The notes below the pieces were generated by a model, which was not told the DNA's origin, made no database searches, and worked only from the letters and a program-made list of their open reading frames with translations. 46,488 nucleotides of DNA from Chthonomonadaceae bacterium (lineage in GTDB: Bacteria; Armatimonadota; Chthonomonadetes; Chthonomonadales; Chthonomonadaceae): NCBI GenBank assembly GCA_025054835.1, contig JANWZQ010000186.1, positions 1 to 46,488 on the forward strand. The letters are read 5' to 3'. The number at the start of each line of letters is the position of its first letter. Positions within the stretch are counted from its first letter, which is position 1. The translations under genes were made by a program, and so were the position numbers. This document shows, in pieces, positions 1 to 8,309 of this stretch.

Positions 1-836
1 GAGACATTGTATACGGCCAGAGGCACATCGAATTCATCGCGTGCTTCCCGCAAAATATCCAGATAAGCCAGTCCCGGCTTTACCAGAATAATATCCGCCC
101 CCTCCTCAATGTCCAGCGCGATTTCACGCATCGCCTCACGACGGTTCGCGGGATCCATCTGGTAAGAGCGACGATCGCCAAATTGTGGCGCGCTCCCGGC
201 AGCCTCACGAAAAGGACCATAAAAGCTGCTGGCATACTTGGCGCTGTAGGCCATGATCGCCACATGCGCGAACCCGTTTGCATCCAGAGCGCCTCGGATC
301 GCGTTGACCCGGCCGTCCATCATGTCGGAAGGTGCGACCACGTCGGCGCCTGCCTGTGCATAACACACTGACGCCCTGACCAGCAATGGCACTGTCGCGT
401 CATTGACTATCTCACCATTCTCAACAACACCGCAGTGCCCATGCGTGGTGTACTCACACAGACACACGTCCGCCATCAACAGCAACGCATCGCCAAACTG
501 GCGTCGTAATGTTGACAGAGCACGCGCAACAATTCCATCCTCCGCGTATCCCTGACTGCCGACGGCATCCTTCTCCAGAGGAATCCCGAACAGAATGACC
601 CCGGGGATCCCCAGCTGAACCACTTCCTCTACAGCTCGGCAGAGGTCATCCAGGTTATACCTCCAGATGCCTGGCATGGAGGTGATCTCTCTGCTCTCAG
701 CCTCCTCCGTGACAAACACAGGGTAGATCAGGTCATCTCGAGTCACCTGATGTTCCCTGACAAGGCGCCGGATCGCTTCCCGGGAGCGCAAGCGACGTGG
801 CCGGTACCACGGAAGTTGGATTGCTACTTCTTTCAT
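1..836 (-). CDS. hemB: Porphobilinogen synthase (5-aminolevulinate dehydratase), 3' end outside window
   Basis: Condenses two 5-aminolevulinate molecules into porphobilinogen, an early cytosolic step of tetrapyrrole synthesis. About 278 N-terminal residues are visible; the stop lies beyond base 1. Seen: the zinc-site cysteine segment [14 protein letters not shown], the first conserved lysine region [18 protein letters not shown], and the Schiff-base lysine in [11 protein letters not shown]. The cysteines indicate the Zn-dependent class rather than the Mg-only class. The ATG at 836 overlaps the TGA of the upstream cobA-hemD gene by one base (TGATG at 834-838), so the two are almost certainly co-translated. 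The preceding fused gene supplies the next but one enzyme of the same pathway. Identification is secure. Confidence 0.95.
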   Translation of the reverse strand, partial: MKEVAIQLPWYRPRRLRSREAIRRLVREHQVTRDDLIYPVFVTEEAESREITSMPGIWRYNLDDLCRAVEEVVQLGIPGVILFGIPLEKDAVGSQGYAEDGIVARALSTLRRQFGDALLLMADVCLCEYTTHGHCGVVENGEIVNDATVPLLVRASVCYAQAGADVVAPSDMMDGRVNAIRGALDANGFAHVAIMAYSAKYASSFYGPFREAAGSAPQFGDRRSYQMDPANRREAMREIALDIEEGADIILVKPGLAYLDILREARDEFDVPLAVYNV

Positions 837-2419
837 CACTGTTGTCCGGAGAAATAGGTCTCAACAGCGGCTACCAGGCCGGGAAGCGTATGCTCCACGG
901 CGACTATTGCCGGTGTCAACCCATACTGACGGAGTGTATCTGCCGTCACAGGACCTATCGCTGCGATGGGAATATTGCCTACAATCCCCGAAACGGGCCC
1001 ACCTTCCCCCTCTGCCAGAGCTTGCACGAAGTTCCTGACAGTCGATGAGGCCGTGAAGGTCAGCAGATCCAGCTCCCGAGCGCGCAGGGATTGCCTCAAC
1101 GCCTCCGCGTCACCGCGTTCCATACGTGTCTCGTACGCCATCACAACGTCCACCTGAGCCCCCCTCTGGCGCAACCCTTCCGGTAACACATCACGCGCCT
1201 CCCGGGCGCGCGGTAGCAGGATGCGTGTATCACGCAAATCGCTCTCTGGCCACTCTGCGAGCACCGCCTCAGCGACGGCTTCTGAAGGCAGAAAGTCTGC
1301 GCACACGTTGAGCATACGTTCCATTGCCGCAGCAGTCGCCGGGCCGATCGCGGCGACTTTGCACCCCCCGAAAGCACGACTGTCCAGACCAAGAGAGCGC
1401 AGGCGCTCAGCCACCACATCCACCGTGTTAGCACTCGTGAACACGACCCAGGAATACTCCGATAGACGGCGCAACGCCTCGTCCAGCCATGTGTAATCTG
1501 CCAGTCGCTCGATGCGTATGGTAGGAAACTCCACAGGCTCGGCCCCACGACGCCGGAGCAAGTTAGACAACGCGCTCAGCTGTTCCCGTGCACGTGTCAC
1601 CAGAACGCGCTTCCCGAATAGCGGTCGTACCGCAGGATTGTCGAACCACCGGAGGCGCTCGCGCAACCGTACCACATCCCCGATCACGCAAACTGCCGGT
1701 GGAGCCAGAGAGGCCTTCTGCGCCTCCGTACAGATCGTGGCCAGCGTGCCGGTCACCACACGCTGGCGTGGCCACGTGCCCCACTGGATCAGAGCAACCG
1801 GCGTGTCAGGAGAGCGCCCGTGCTGCTGAAGTCGCTCCACGATTTCTGGTAGATTTTCCACGCCCATCAGGAAAATCAGAGTGTCTGCAGCCTGAGCAAT
1901 CCTGGCCCAATCACGCTTTTGCTCCGCAGTACCGGGCAGGCGCTTGCCAGAGTCGCGCCCATCATGGCGCTCGTGGCCCGTAATCACTGCGAAGGACGAG
2001 GCCGCATCACGATGCGTCACCGGGATCCCCGCGTAAGCCGGTGCCGCAATCGCCGAAGTCACACCGGGCACAATCTCGAAAGGCACTCCATGCGCCCGGC
2101 AGTACTCGGCCTCCTCACCGCCCCTTCCAAAGACAAAAGGGTCTCCTCCCTTGAGACGCACAACATTTTTGCCCTGCCGGGCTCGATCGACCAGCAGGGC
2201 ATTGATGTCCGCCTGTTCCAGAATATGCTGCGCGCTGGCCTTACCCGCGTACACCCGTTCCGCATCCGGGCGGACCTGATCCAGCAGGGATGGATGTGTC
2301 AGGCGATCGTAGACGACTGCATCCGCCTGCCTCAGGAGTTCGATCCCGCGCACTGTGATCAACCCGGGGTCCCCCGGGCCTGCGCCGACAAGGTAAACAG
2401 TTCCAGTTCGGGTCGCCAT
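836..2419 (-). CDS. cobA-hemD: Fused uroporphyrinogen-III C-methyltransferase / uroporphyrinogen-III synthase
   Basis: A 527-aa bifunctional tetrapyrrole enzyme. Residues about 1-245 are the SAM-dependent methyltransferase (CobA/SUMT), with the glycine-rich [10 protein letters not shown] near the N-terminus and [16 protein letters not shown] further on; this part makes precorrin-2 for siroheme or cobalamin. Residues about 250-520 form uroporphyrinogen-III synthase (HemD), beginning [14 protein letters not shown], with [10 protein letters not shown] and a late [11 protein letters not shown] segment. CobA-HemD fusions are known in Firmicutes and other phyla. The ATG at 2419 is chosen because the methyltransferase fold starts six residues later; a longer reading would run back into the ABC ATPase gene, which ends 7 nt upstream. 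The distal end overlaps hemB by one base. No hemC is present in this window. Confidence 0.95.
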   Translation of the reverse strand: MATRTGTVYLVGAGPGDPGLITVRGIELLRQADAVVYDRLTHPSLLDQVRPDAERVYAGKASAQHILEQADINALLVDRARQGKNVVRLKGGDPFVFGRGGEEAEYCRAHGVPFEIVPGVTSAIAAPAYAGIPVTHRDAASSFAVITGHERHDGRDSGKRLPGTAEQKRDWARIAQAADTLIFLMGVENLPEIVERLQQHGRSPDTPVALIQWGTWPRQRVVTGTLATICTEAQKASLAPPAVCVIGDVVRLRERLRWFDNPAVRPLFGKRVLVTRAREQLSALSNLLRRRGAEPVEFPTIRIERLADYTWLDEALRRLSEYSWVVFTSANTVDVVAERLRSLGLDSRAFGGCKVAAIGPATAAAMERMLNVCADFLPSEAVAEAVLAEWPESDLRDTRILLPRAREARDVLPEGLRQRGAQVDVVMAYETRMERGDAEALRQSLRARELDLLTFTASSTVRNFVQALAEGEGGPVSGIVGNIPIAAIGPVTADTLRQYGLTPAIVAVEHTLPGLVAAVETYFSGQQ

Positions 2420-2426
2420 GTTCCCG

Positions 2427-3173
2427 CTACACCAGAGCCTCTTCTCCTTCCATCTGGCCGATATTGATCTCAACGTCCGCCCGCTCCTCGATCTTGGCGA
2501 TCTTGCCATCCCGGATCCAGACAATACGATCCGAGACGTCCACCATTTTCAGGTCATGCGTTGCGGAAATGACGGTTACCCCCTGCTCCTTGTTCAGGCG
2601 CCGTAGCAGAGCGATGATTTCCTCACCCGTCTTGAGATCGAGGTTGCCCGTTGGCTCATCTGCCAGAATGATCGAGGGATGATTGGCCAGTGCCCGGGCA
2701 ATCGCCACACGTTGCTGTTGCCCACCGGACAGCTGGGCCGGGCGATGATGCAGTCGATGCCCGAGCCCCACGATGTTCAGTAGCTCGATCGCTCGCTCAA
2801 TCCCCTCGTCAGTCGGTGTCCCCGCAAAAACGGTCGGCAGCATGACGTTCTCCAGTGCCGTCATGACAGGGATCAGGTTGAACGATTGAAAGATATACCC
2901 GATGGTGTGACAGCGCAGGTAAGCCAGTTCGCGCGCATCCAGCTGCGCCATATCTACGTCGTTAATGAAAACAGACCCCTCATCGGGTCTGTCCAGACCG
3001 CCAATGGCGTTGAACAGCGTGGACTTCCCCGAACCTGACGGCCCCATGATGGAGATGTACTCCCCGCGCCGGATGTCGAGGTCCACCCCGTTCAACGCAC
3101 GAAGCACCTCGTCACCCATCGTATAAATCTTAACAAGTCCTTTTGTACGCACCACATACTCGTTAGCAGCCAT
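2427..3173 (-). CDS. ABC transporter ATP-binding protein, LolD/MacB type
   Basis: A 248-aa nucleotide-binding subunit that should power the FtsX-type permeases encoded just upstream. Seen in order: Walker A GPSGSGKST, Q-loop FQSFNL, signature LSGGQQQRVAIARAL, Walker B IILADEP followed by TGNLD, and the H-loop ATHD. The TGNLD segment and overall length are typical of the LolD/MacB/FtsE family, which drives mechanotransmission or lipoprotein extraction rather than simple solute import. The C-terminal tail after about residue 225 is acidic (VEINIGQMEGEEA) and longer than the minimal family domain. The start is supported by GGAAAGG 8 nt before ATG. It is the last gene of the transporter cluster; cobA-hemD follows after 7 nt. 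Confidence 0.92.
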   Translation of the reverse strand: MAANEYVVRTKGLVKIYTMGDEVLRALNGVDLDIRRGEYISIMGPSGSGKSTLFNAIGGLDRPDEGSVFINDVDMAQLDARELAYLRCHTIGYIFQSFNLIPVMTALENVMLPTVFAGTPTDEGIERAIELLNIVGLGHRLHHRPAQLSGGQQQRVAIARALANHPSIILADEPTGNLDLKTGEEIIALLRRLNKEQGVTVISATHDLKMVDVSDRIVWIRDGKIAKIEERADVEINIGQMEGEEALV

Positions 3174-3251
3174 TGACAGGACCTTTCCAACGATGCAGAA
3201 GTAGAATACCGAATGAACGTGCTGCCCTCCGGCAGTTCGCCTCTCCGGGAC

Positions 3252-3884
3252 TCAGATCTCAGAGCGCAACGCCGCGGCCGGAGGCATTCTGGCTACCCGA
3301 CTGGCCGGGGGGATTGCCGCTACCAGAGTGATCAATGTCCCGATACCCACAGCGGTTACCATCTGGATCAACGACCCGGTCAGGAAGTTCGGGCCGAAAG
3401 CTCTGACACCGTCCGTGAACAGACGGATTGTCACAGTGATCAGCCACCCGGCGAACCACCCGGCAATGGAGGCAACCACCCCCATCAAGGAGGCCTCGAT
3501 GAAGAACAGTTTCACGATGAAACTGTCCAGAGCCCCCAGACACTTCATTGTGCCAATTTCCTTGAAGCGCTCTGTAACCGACATCAGCATCGAATTCATG
3601 ATGCCCACGAAGCAGACCAGCAGGGCCATCACCGCCAACCAGGTCTGTCGGTTGGCCTCAGCGATTGCCTCTGGCCCCTCGCCGATCGGAAACAAGCTGG
3701 AGGCCCGCACCGAACTGTAGAAAGCAATCCCGAGGAAAATACCCCCGGCAGTAATGATCGACCGCGCAAGGCGTATCCGGATGCTGCGCACGCTGATCTG
3801 CCACGCCTTGCTGAAGGGAAGCTGTATCTGCTTCTGCACCCGCATCGGTGATTGACCGAATTGACTGATCGGTTCCGCACTCAT
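3252..3884 (-). CDS. Minimal FtsX/MacB-like ABC permease without large extracytoplasmic domain
   Basis: A 210-aa inner-membrane protein. A basic region near residue 20-35 is followed by a first transmembrane helix (about 40-60), a short loop, then three helices in the typical FtsX arrangement, including VGIMNSMLMSVTERFKEIGTMKCLGA (shown here as the family hallmark, residues about 92-117) and a final helix ending PPASRVARMPPAAALRSE. The usual periplasmic domain of MacB/LolC between helices 1 and 2 is reduced to roughly 25 residues. It probably pairs with the ATPase downstream and with the 1631-aa M28-FtsX protein of the same cluster. The ATG at 3884 is preferred (GGAG 11 nt upstream, no overlap with the previous gene); a start at 3947 would overlap that gene by 47 nt. 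Confidence 0.85.
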   Translation of the reverse strand: MSAEPISQFGQSPMRVQKQIQLPFSKAWQISVRSIRIRLARSIITAGGIFLGIAFYSSVRASSLFPIGEGPEAIAEANRQTWLAVMALLVCFVGIMNSMLMSVTERFKEIGTMKCLGALDSFIVKLFFIEASLMGVVASIAGWFAGWLITVTIRLFTDGVRAFGPNFLTGSLIQMVTAVGIGTLITLVAAIPPASRVARMPPAAALRSEI

Positions 3885-3900
3885 GGTACTCTGGACTCCA

Positions 3901-4338
3901 TCACGCCTTCTTGACCTTCCTGTAAAATCCGATGAAGTTGCGCTCATGTAACATTTGCAGAAACATCGTGACCGAGACTTCCGCCTCGCGACGGTTCATC
4001 TTGAATTGCCGGCTCGTCTTCTGAACAATGGCATCAATGGTGTGATTGCCATCACACAGTTCCCACACAAATCCCCCTACCTCATCCAGTTCCACGTATC
4101 GCTCGGGAGGCACGTTCATCCAGCGCGCCAGCGTGCGCGTCACAAATCCTGCTCTCTCGTTCTGGGGCACTGTAAGCAATACATCACCGGAGGGACGTTT
4201 CTCCCATTTCAGCAAGGAATTGCGACCCGGGCGCAGCACAAACACGGCGCTCCGGTCGATCTCTGGAGGACGTATCCTCAGAAAAGGCAACCAGCGCCCT
4301 GCTCTACAGTAAAGCCACATCTTCAGTGGCAAACGCAC
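3901..4338 (-). CDS. PqqD-like (RiPP-recognition-element-like) protein
   Basis: About 145 aa. The C-terminal half (from roughly residue 65) has the PqqD pattern: VELDEVGGFVWELCDGNHTI, then alternating helices QKTSRQFKMNRREAE and a terminal helix MFLQMLHERNFIGF. PqqD domains act as small winged-helix peptide-binding modules in RiPP pathways, but PqqD-like proteins also occur without any peptide-maturation enzyme, and no radical-SAM or precursor peptide is found here. The N-terminal 60 residues are basic and not recognised. Three starts are possible: GTG 4359 (37-nt overlap with the previous gene), GTG 4338 (GGGAG 9 nt upstream, chosen) and ATG 4320 (2 nt after the previous stop). It sits between an unknown protein and the small FtsX permease, suggesting a role with that transporter. 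Confidence 0.7.
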   Translation of the reverse strand: MRLPLKMWLYCRAGRWLPFLRIRPPEIDRSAVFVLRPGRNSLLKWEKRPSGDVLLTVPQNERAGFVTRTLARWMNVPPERYVELDEVGGFVWELCDGNHTIDAIVQKTSRQFKMNRREAEVSVTMFLQMLHERNFIGFYRKVKKA

Positions 4339-5360
4339 CGCTGCACGCTCCCTTTCCACACATCCAGATCGCAGGCTCTCAGGAAAGCCTGAATAGCGTA
4401 GATACGGTTAGACACATCACAATTCCAGATGCCTCCCGCATAGGCATCCGGGAACCTGCGCAGGGAGCCGCGCGCCTCGTAAAAAGCTCTCAGTTTGCCG
4501 GCAGGCGCAAGCACCCCCTCATAATACGCAATTTCGTGTCCGTTCAGGTCATCCCGCAGGGTCCGCGTGTAACGAGACAGATTGACAGCAGCATGGTTCC
4601 GGAGCCATTCGTCGCACGTGAACCGCTTGAGCGTCAGATTCGCCAGCCCCCACCGATCCAGAAAGATCCGTTCTCCCCCACGCGCGAACTCCAGATGCAG
4701 GTAGCCCGAAAGCAACTTCTGTGTATCGAGACGGAAATCTTCAGGGATCTGTATCTGCAGGTCATACAACGCCCACAGATCGTAACCACTCTCACCATGG
4801 CACCGTAGAGAACCCATCAGCTGCGAGGCGACAGCCCCGATTGCCCCTGCTTCCTGTGGCGCTCCTACCACCTGTGCGATCAGAACCCGATGGCAGGTCG
4901 CACAGTACCAGATCTTCCCCTGCCCCCGCCCGTTTCCAACCCAAGTGAAGTTAATCGCGGTCCGCTCCCCCTCGGATCTCTCCGGCTTGATGTCGGCACG
5001 AAAGTCCGTATGCGACCTGCGCGACTTCCTGGCAGTCTCTTTCAGCAGGTTATCCAGATTCGCCCGCAGGTCCGGGGCAATCACGGGCGGCTCCGGGCGG
5101 CGCGACCAGCGGCGGACCACAGCAGCTGCCAGATCGTAAAGTGTGCGTGGCCGGGATCGTGCCACATTCCACCAGCGAACCTGCACGACCAGAGAACCGG
5201 TTCCCGGTGCGTCCACTCGCAGATACCCGTTGTCCCGGTCCATGGAAAACCCGGATACGTTCCAATCCGCCGGCAACACACAACGCACGCCCTGCCAGCC
5301 CACAACAGTGCGCGCCTCCGCTTCCATCGGGGCAGAACGCTCGGAATGTGACGCTCTCAT
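4323..5360 (-). CDS. Unrecognised 345-aa protein of the transporter cluster
   Basis: I do not recognise this family. No signal peptide or transmembrane segment is evident, so it is probably cytoplasmic or peripheral. The N-terminal 60 residues look beta-rich (WQGVRCVLPADWNVSGFSMD, then a dipeptide-spaced GYLRVDAPGTGSLVVQVRWW). The middle has a CATC pair (WYCATCHRVLIAQVVG) and the C-terminal half contains many aromatics, ending in a Cys-rich tail (NCDVSN, RACDLDVWKGSVQRCVCH). The start codon overlaps the stop of the upstream H-X9-DG gene (ATGA at 5357-5360), implying translational coupling, and the PqqD-like gene begins at or near its end. Context suggests an accessory role with the FtsX/ABC proteins; no biochemical function can be assigned. 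Confidence 0.75.
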   Translation of the reverse strand: MRASHSERSAPMEAEARTVVGWQGVRCVLPADWNVSGFSMDRDNGYLRVDAPGTGSLVVQVRWWNVARSRPRTLYDLAAAVVRRWSRRPEPPVIAPDLRANLDNLLKETARKSRRSHTDFRADIKPERSEGERTAINFTWVGNGRGQGKIWYCATCHRVLIAQVVGAPQEAGAIGAVASQLMGSLRCHGESGYDLWALYDLQIQIPEDFRLDTQKLLSGYLHLEFARGGERIFLDRWGLANLTLKRFTCDEWLRNHAAVNLSRYTRTLRDDLNGHEIAYYEGVLAPAGKLRAFYEARGSLRRFPDAYAGGIWNCDVSNRIYAIQAFLRACDLDVWKGSVQRCVCH

Positions 5361-6193
5361 CGCTTCCCGGGCTCCACGGCTTCCACGTGCCCATCGCAGT
5401 ACAGCACGTAATTGCGTCCCTCATGACGCCCGGGCGAAGGCAAACTCGCGAATGCATCGTGGGCGTTCTTCTGCAGCGATGTCGAGTCGTAGAGCAGAGG
5501 CGTCTTTGCCGCCCCGGGCATTTCGCGCAACGATTTCCCGTTCAGAGACTTCCCGGCAATTTGCGTGTTGTATGCGTAGCCATAGCGATCATCCCGCCGA
5601 TTGGAAACTGCCGGGCAATGCATCCACTCATCTTTCACGATGCGCGATGCGATCTCTTCGTTGTCCAGCCAGTTCGCCGCCGGGGGAAGCGCGTCGTAGT
5701 CCTGTGCGTACATGGAGAAAGCCATGTACAGGCTTTTCAGGTTCTCCGCGCAGTCTTTGTACCGCTCCGGTTCGTACTTCCCCCCCTGACCGATCCCGAG
5801 TTCCTTTGCCCCGCGCGCCAGACGTTGCGCCGTCGCATACACCGAGTAGAGCAGGACCATCGTGATCAACAACGCTGGCACGACCGCCCCGTGATGCACG
5901 GGACGTCGGGCGCGGACCTGACGCCCGGCCCAGAGACCACCGATGTAGGCAAATGTGATCGCCGCAGCAACCGTAGCCGCCACACTGTCGATCACCGGAC
6001 CGATACGCGCGGCAATCGGACGCGCTCCCAGAATCAGAGCGAGGTCCAGCAGCAGTACCAGCACACCGGCAACACGCGCTACTGTCGAGCCTCTCTCTGC
6101 ACGTTGCCCCACCAGTACACCCGCTCCTGCCAGCAACAAAGCCAGCCCGACGGCCGCGTAGCATACGGCGTTGAGTATCGCTTCCAGTGACAT
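5357..6193 (-). CDS. Polytopic membrane protein with C-terminal H-X9-DG (DUF1559-like) domain
   Basis: 278 aa. The first 125 residues contain about four hydrophobic helices (LNAVCYAAVGLALLLAGAGV; VAGVLVLLLDLALIL; a glycine/alanine-rich one near 70-90; VVPALLITMVLLYSVYAT). The rest resembles the globular part of DUF1559 pseudopilin-like proteins: ENLKSLYMAFSMYAQDYDALPP, a region giving LREMPGAAKTPLLYDS, and an exact H-X9-DG signature (H, nine residues, DG) near the C-terminus. In the usual family this domain follows a prepilin cleavage/methylation motif; here that is replaced by the polytopic domain, which is unusual. H-X9-DG proteins are abundant in Planctomycetota, Armatimonadota and Lentisphaerota. 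It lies 7 nt after the OPT-like gene and overlaps the next gene by 4 nt. Confidence 0.8.
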   Translation of the reverse strand: MSLEAILNAVCYAAVGLALLLAGAGVLVGQRAERGSTVARVAGVLVLLLDLALILGARPIAARIGPVIDSVAATVAAAITFAYIGGLWAGRQVRARRPVHHGAVVPALLITMVLLYSVYATAQRLARGAKELGIGQGGKYEPERYKDCAENLKSLYMAFSMYAQDYDALPPAANWLDNEEIASRIVKDEWMHCPAVSNRRDDRYGYAYNTQIAGKSLNGKSLREMPGAAKTPLLYDSTSLQKNAHDAFASLPSPGRHEGRNYVLYCDGHVEAVEPGKR

Positions 6194-6200
6194 GGGTATG

Positions 6201-8255
6201 TCAGAAGGGCAGGTAGTTGACGGACTTGGCGATCAGCGCCAGCGCAATAGCGGCCATAGCAATCAGACCCGTGCCGCAGGAGAACCCTGCCAGCAGCACC
6301 GGGGCATACATCCGCCAGTTATCCAGTCCAAAACGTTTCTCAAAGTATCGCCTGCCCAGCCACGCGCCGAAAAAGGTCGGGATCGTATCCATGGGCCACG
6401 CGCCAGCTCCTCCGACAATCCCGTAGAACGTCAACAGAGGCCACTTGAACAATGTGAAAATACCGTACAACCCGAGCCCTGCAAGCACGCCCCCGGCGAT
6501 CCGGTTGAAGTTGATCGCCTCCTTGACCCAGGTGATCCCCCCGCCTTCCTGACGGTTGATGGTGTTGAACATCGCCTGGAACGTTGCATGGATCGGCCAG
6601 ATCTTCGAAGCGTAAGGATGTTGCGCGGACGGGATCTGACTGGTGTGCCAGAAAAACGCCCAGAAGATGAAGCTCGCCACCAGAATCACCGGGAGCATAA
6701 AAGCCTCTACCTTGACAACGCTTACGAACTTCGTCCCGGTCAATTCCACCTCGCGGAAGCGTTGCGCTACCCAGCCGAAGTCGTTCAACTGAATGGGCGC
6801 GTACCAGATGTCGGCATACGGGTAGCCCGACTTCATAATAGACACTTCCTTCAGGTACGGAAACGAGACGCCGGTGCCGGTGATACCGATCATACGGGCC
6901 GATACATACGAGTTGATCGGCGACCAGATCAGGCCATAGAAGACCAGCAACCACGTCGGAAACTGCACGGCACCGGGCTTCCCGCTCGGCCCGAGGCTCA
7001 ACAGGAACCGGGTGAGCAAAATATAGAAAACAGTCACGCAGAGCCAGATGGTGATCGGTATCCAGAGTGGCAGATCCCCTCGTCCCTTCGGCACGCTCGC
7101 CTTCAGGCCGCGGAAACGCGCCTCATGCCGCAGTCGCCCGAACGCCTTGAAAACACTGTAGAACCCGATCAAAGCCACCGCAACTTGAAGACCGATCCCG
7201 ACAGACATCCAGAACTTGATATCTGTCGCCTGCTTCGTAAAGATCGCATCCATGCCGGGCGTCCAGCCACTATCCTCCGAGGATCCGAATGCCCCGAGCC
7301 GGTACAGGAACGGGGCCGCAATCACACGGCAGGTTATTGAACCAATAACGGAGCCCAGAACAATCGGATAAGGGATGACAAAGCCAGTCAGGACTTTCGT
7401 CAGATCTCCAGAAATGCCTGTCAGAGCGCCCGGCAGTATCGACTCGGTATTGGGCGTCAGATCGAAAAACGGGATCGGGATCAACGTGAACGCTTGATTG
7501 AACACCACGCTGGTGAACACTGGAATTGCGATGTAGAAAAATCCAAACACCAGACCGACAACTGTACCGGTCGAAAAAACCCGCCAGCGCCATGACTCTT
7601 CCTTGCTTGCTGCCTCTGCCAGTGCCGTCGCGCCCGACGCCGCCACCGGTGCCATCGGAAACGGCAGTCGCTCGATATCCGAGGTCACCCGGAACAGGAA
7701 GTAGCCAGCGCTCATCCAGTTGAGACGCCCCAGGATCTCGCCGACAACCAGCAGAACGATGGGCCACGTCCACGCAGCATCAAAAAAGGTACGGTTCTGA
7801 AGTGCCGCAGACCCGGCCGGGGGAACAACCCACGAAGGAATATCTTTCGCCACGATGCTCGCTGGAGGTGATTGAATGAAATACTGGTTCCAGATCAGCG
7901 TCCCGAACGGCCCTCCGGAAATCCCCCGATCCTGCAGCACAACGTGTGTCAGAGAGGCGGCCACATAATACAGAATGTAAATCTCCTGCCGCTTCATGGG
8001 CAGGAAGGAGCGTCGCATAATCTCCGCGAAGAGGACGATGGTCACCCACTCAGCTGCCGGCCCCAGCCCCTGACCTGCCACAAGCCCCAGATAGAGCGCA
8101 CCGGGAAGCATAATGAACCCCACGAAGAGCGCGCCCACGATGGTTTTGCCACTGAACCCTTCCTCAAAGCGTCGCTCCTGGGTCTCGGCGCCCTCTTCCT
8201 GAGATTCGACCTCCACCTGTTCCCGAATACGCTCTATCTCTCTCTGTTCAGACAC
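6201..8255 (-). CDS. OPT-like (oligopeptide transporter superfamily-like) multi-pass membrane protein
   Basis: 684 aa with an acidic, glutamate-rich cytoplasmic N-terminus (about 35 residues) followed by roughly 14 hydrophobic segments. Features typical of OPT-like proteins of this size are seen: LPGALYLGLVAGQGLGPAAEW in the first helix pair, a long loop with MSAGYFLFRVTSDIERLPFPMAPVA, and a conserved-looking C-terminal region with FKWPLLTFYGIVGGAGAWPMDTIP. OPT transporters move peptides or metal chelates, but bacterial homologues of this divergent type are mostly uncharacterised, so the substrate is unknown. The start is GTG at 8255, with AGGGAGAG 8 nt upstream. It lies between the M28-FtsX fusion (54 nt upstream) and the H-X9-DG protein, within one probable operon. 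Confidence 0.78.
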   Translation of the reverse strand: MSEQREIERIREQVEVESQEEGAETQERRFEEGFSGKTIVGALFVGFIMLPGALYLGLVAGQGLGPAAEWVTIVLFAEIMRRSFLPMKRQEIYILYYVAASLTHVVLQDRGISGGPFGTLIWNQYFIQSPPASIVAKDIPSWVVPPAGSAALQNRTFFDAAWTWPIVLLVVGEILGRLNWMSAGYFLFRVTSDIERLPFPMAPVAASGATALAEAASKEESWRWRVFSTGTVVGLVFGFFYIAIPVFTSVVFNQAFTLIPIPFFDLTPNTESILPGALTGISGDLTKVLTGFVIPYPIVLGSVIGSITCRVIAAPFLYRLGAFGSSEDSGWTPGMDAIFTKQATDIKFWMSVGIGLQVAVALIGFYSVFKAFGRLRHEARFRGLKASVPKGRGDLPLWIPITIWLCVTVFYILLTRFLLSLGPSGKPGAVQFPTWLLVFYGLIWSPINSYVSARMIGITGTGVSFPYLKEVSIMKSGYPYADIWYAPIQLNDFGWVAQRFREVELTGTKFVSVVKVEAFMLPVILVASFIFWAFFWHTSQIPSAQHPYASKIWPIHATFQAMFNTINRQEGGGITWVKEAINFNRIAGGVLAGLGLYGIFTLFKWPLLTFYGIVGGAGAWPMDTIPTFFGAWLGRRYFEKRFGLDNWRMYAPVLLAGFSCGTGLIAMAAIALALIAKSVNYLPF

Positions 8256-8309
8256 GCTGCAGTCTCTCCCTCAATCCATACAGTAGAAAGCCCGTCTCAC
8301 CACTACCGC

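Noticed and set aside
3901-4338. PQQ biosynthesis operon
   Set aside because: A PqqD-like and a PqqC-like gene lie about 42 kb apart with no pqqA, pqqB or pqqE; the right-hand gene may be CADD or TenA instead.
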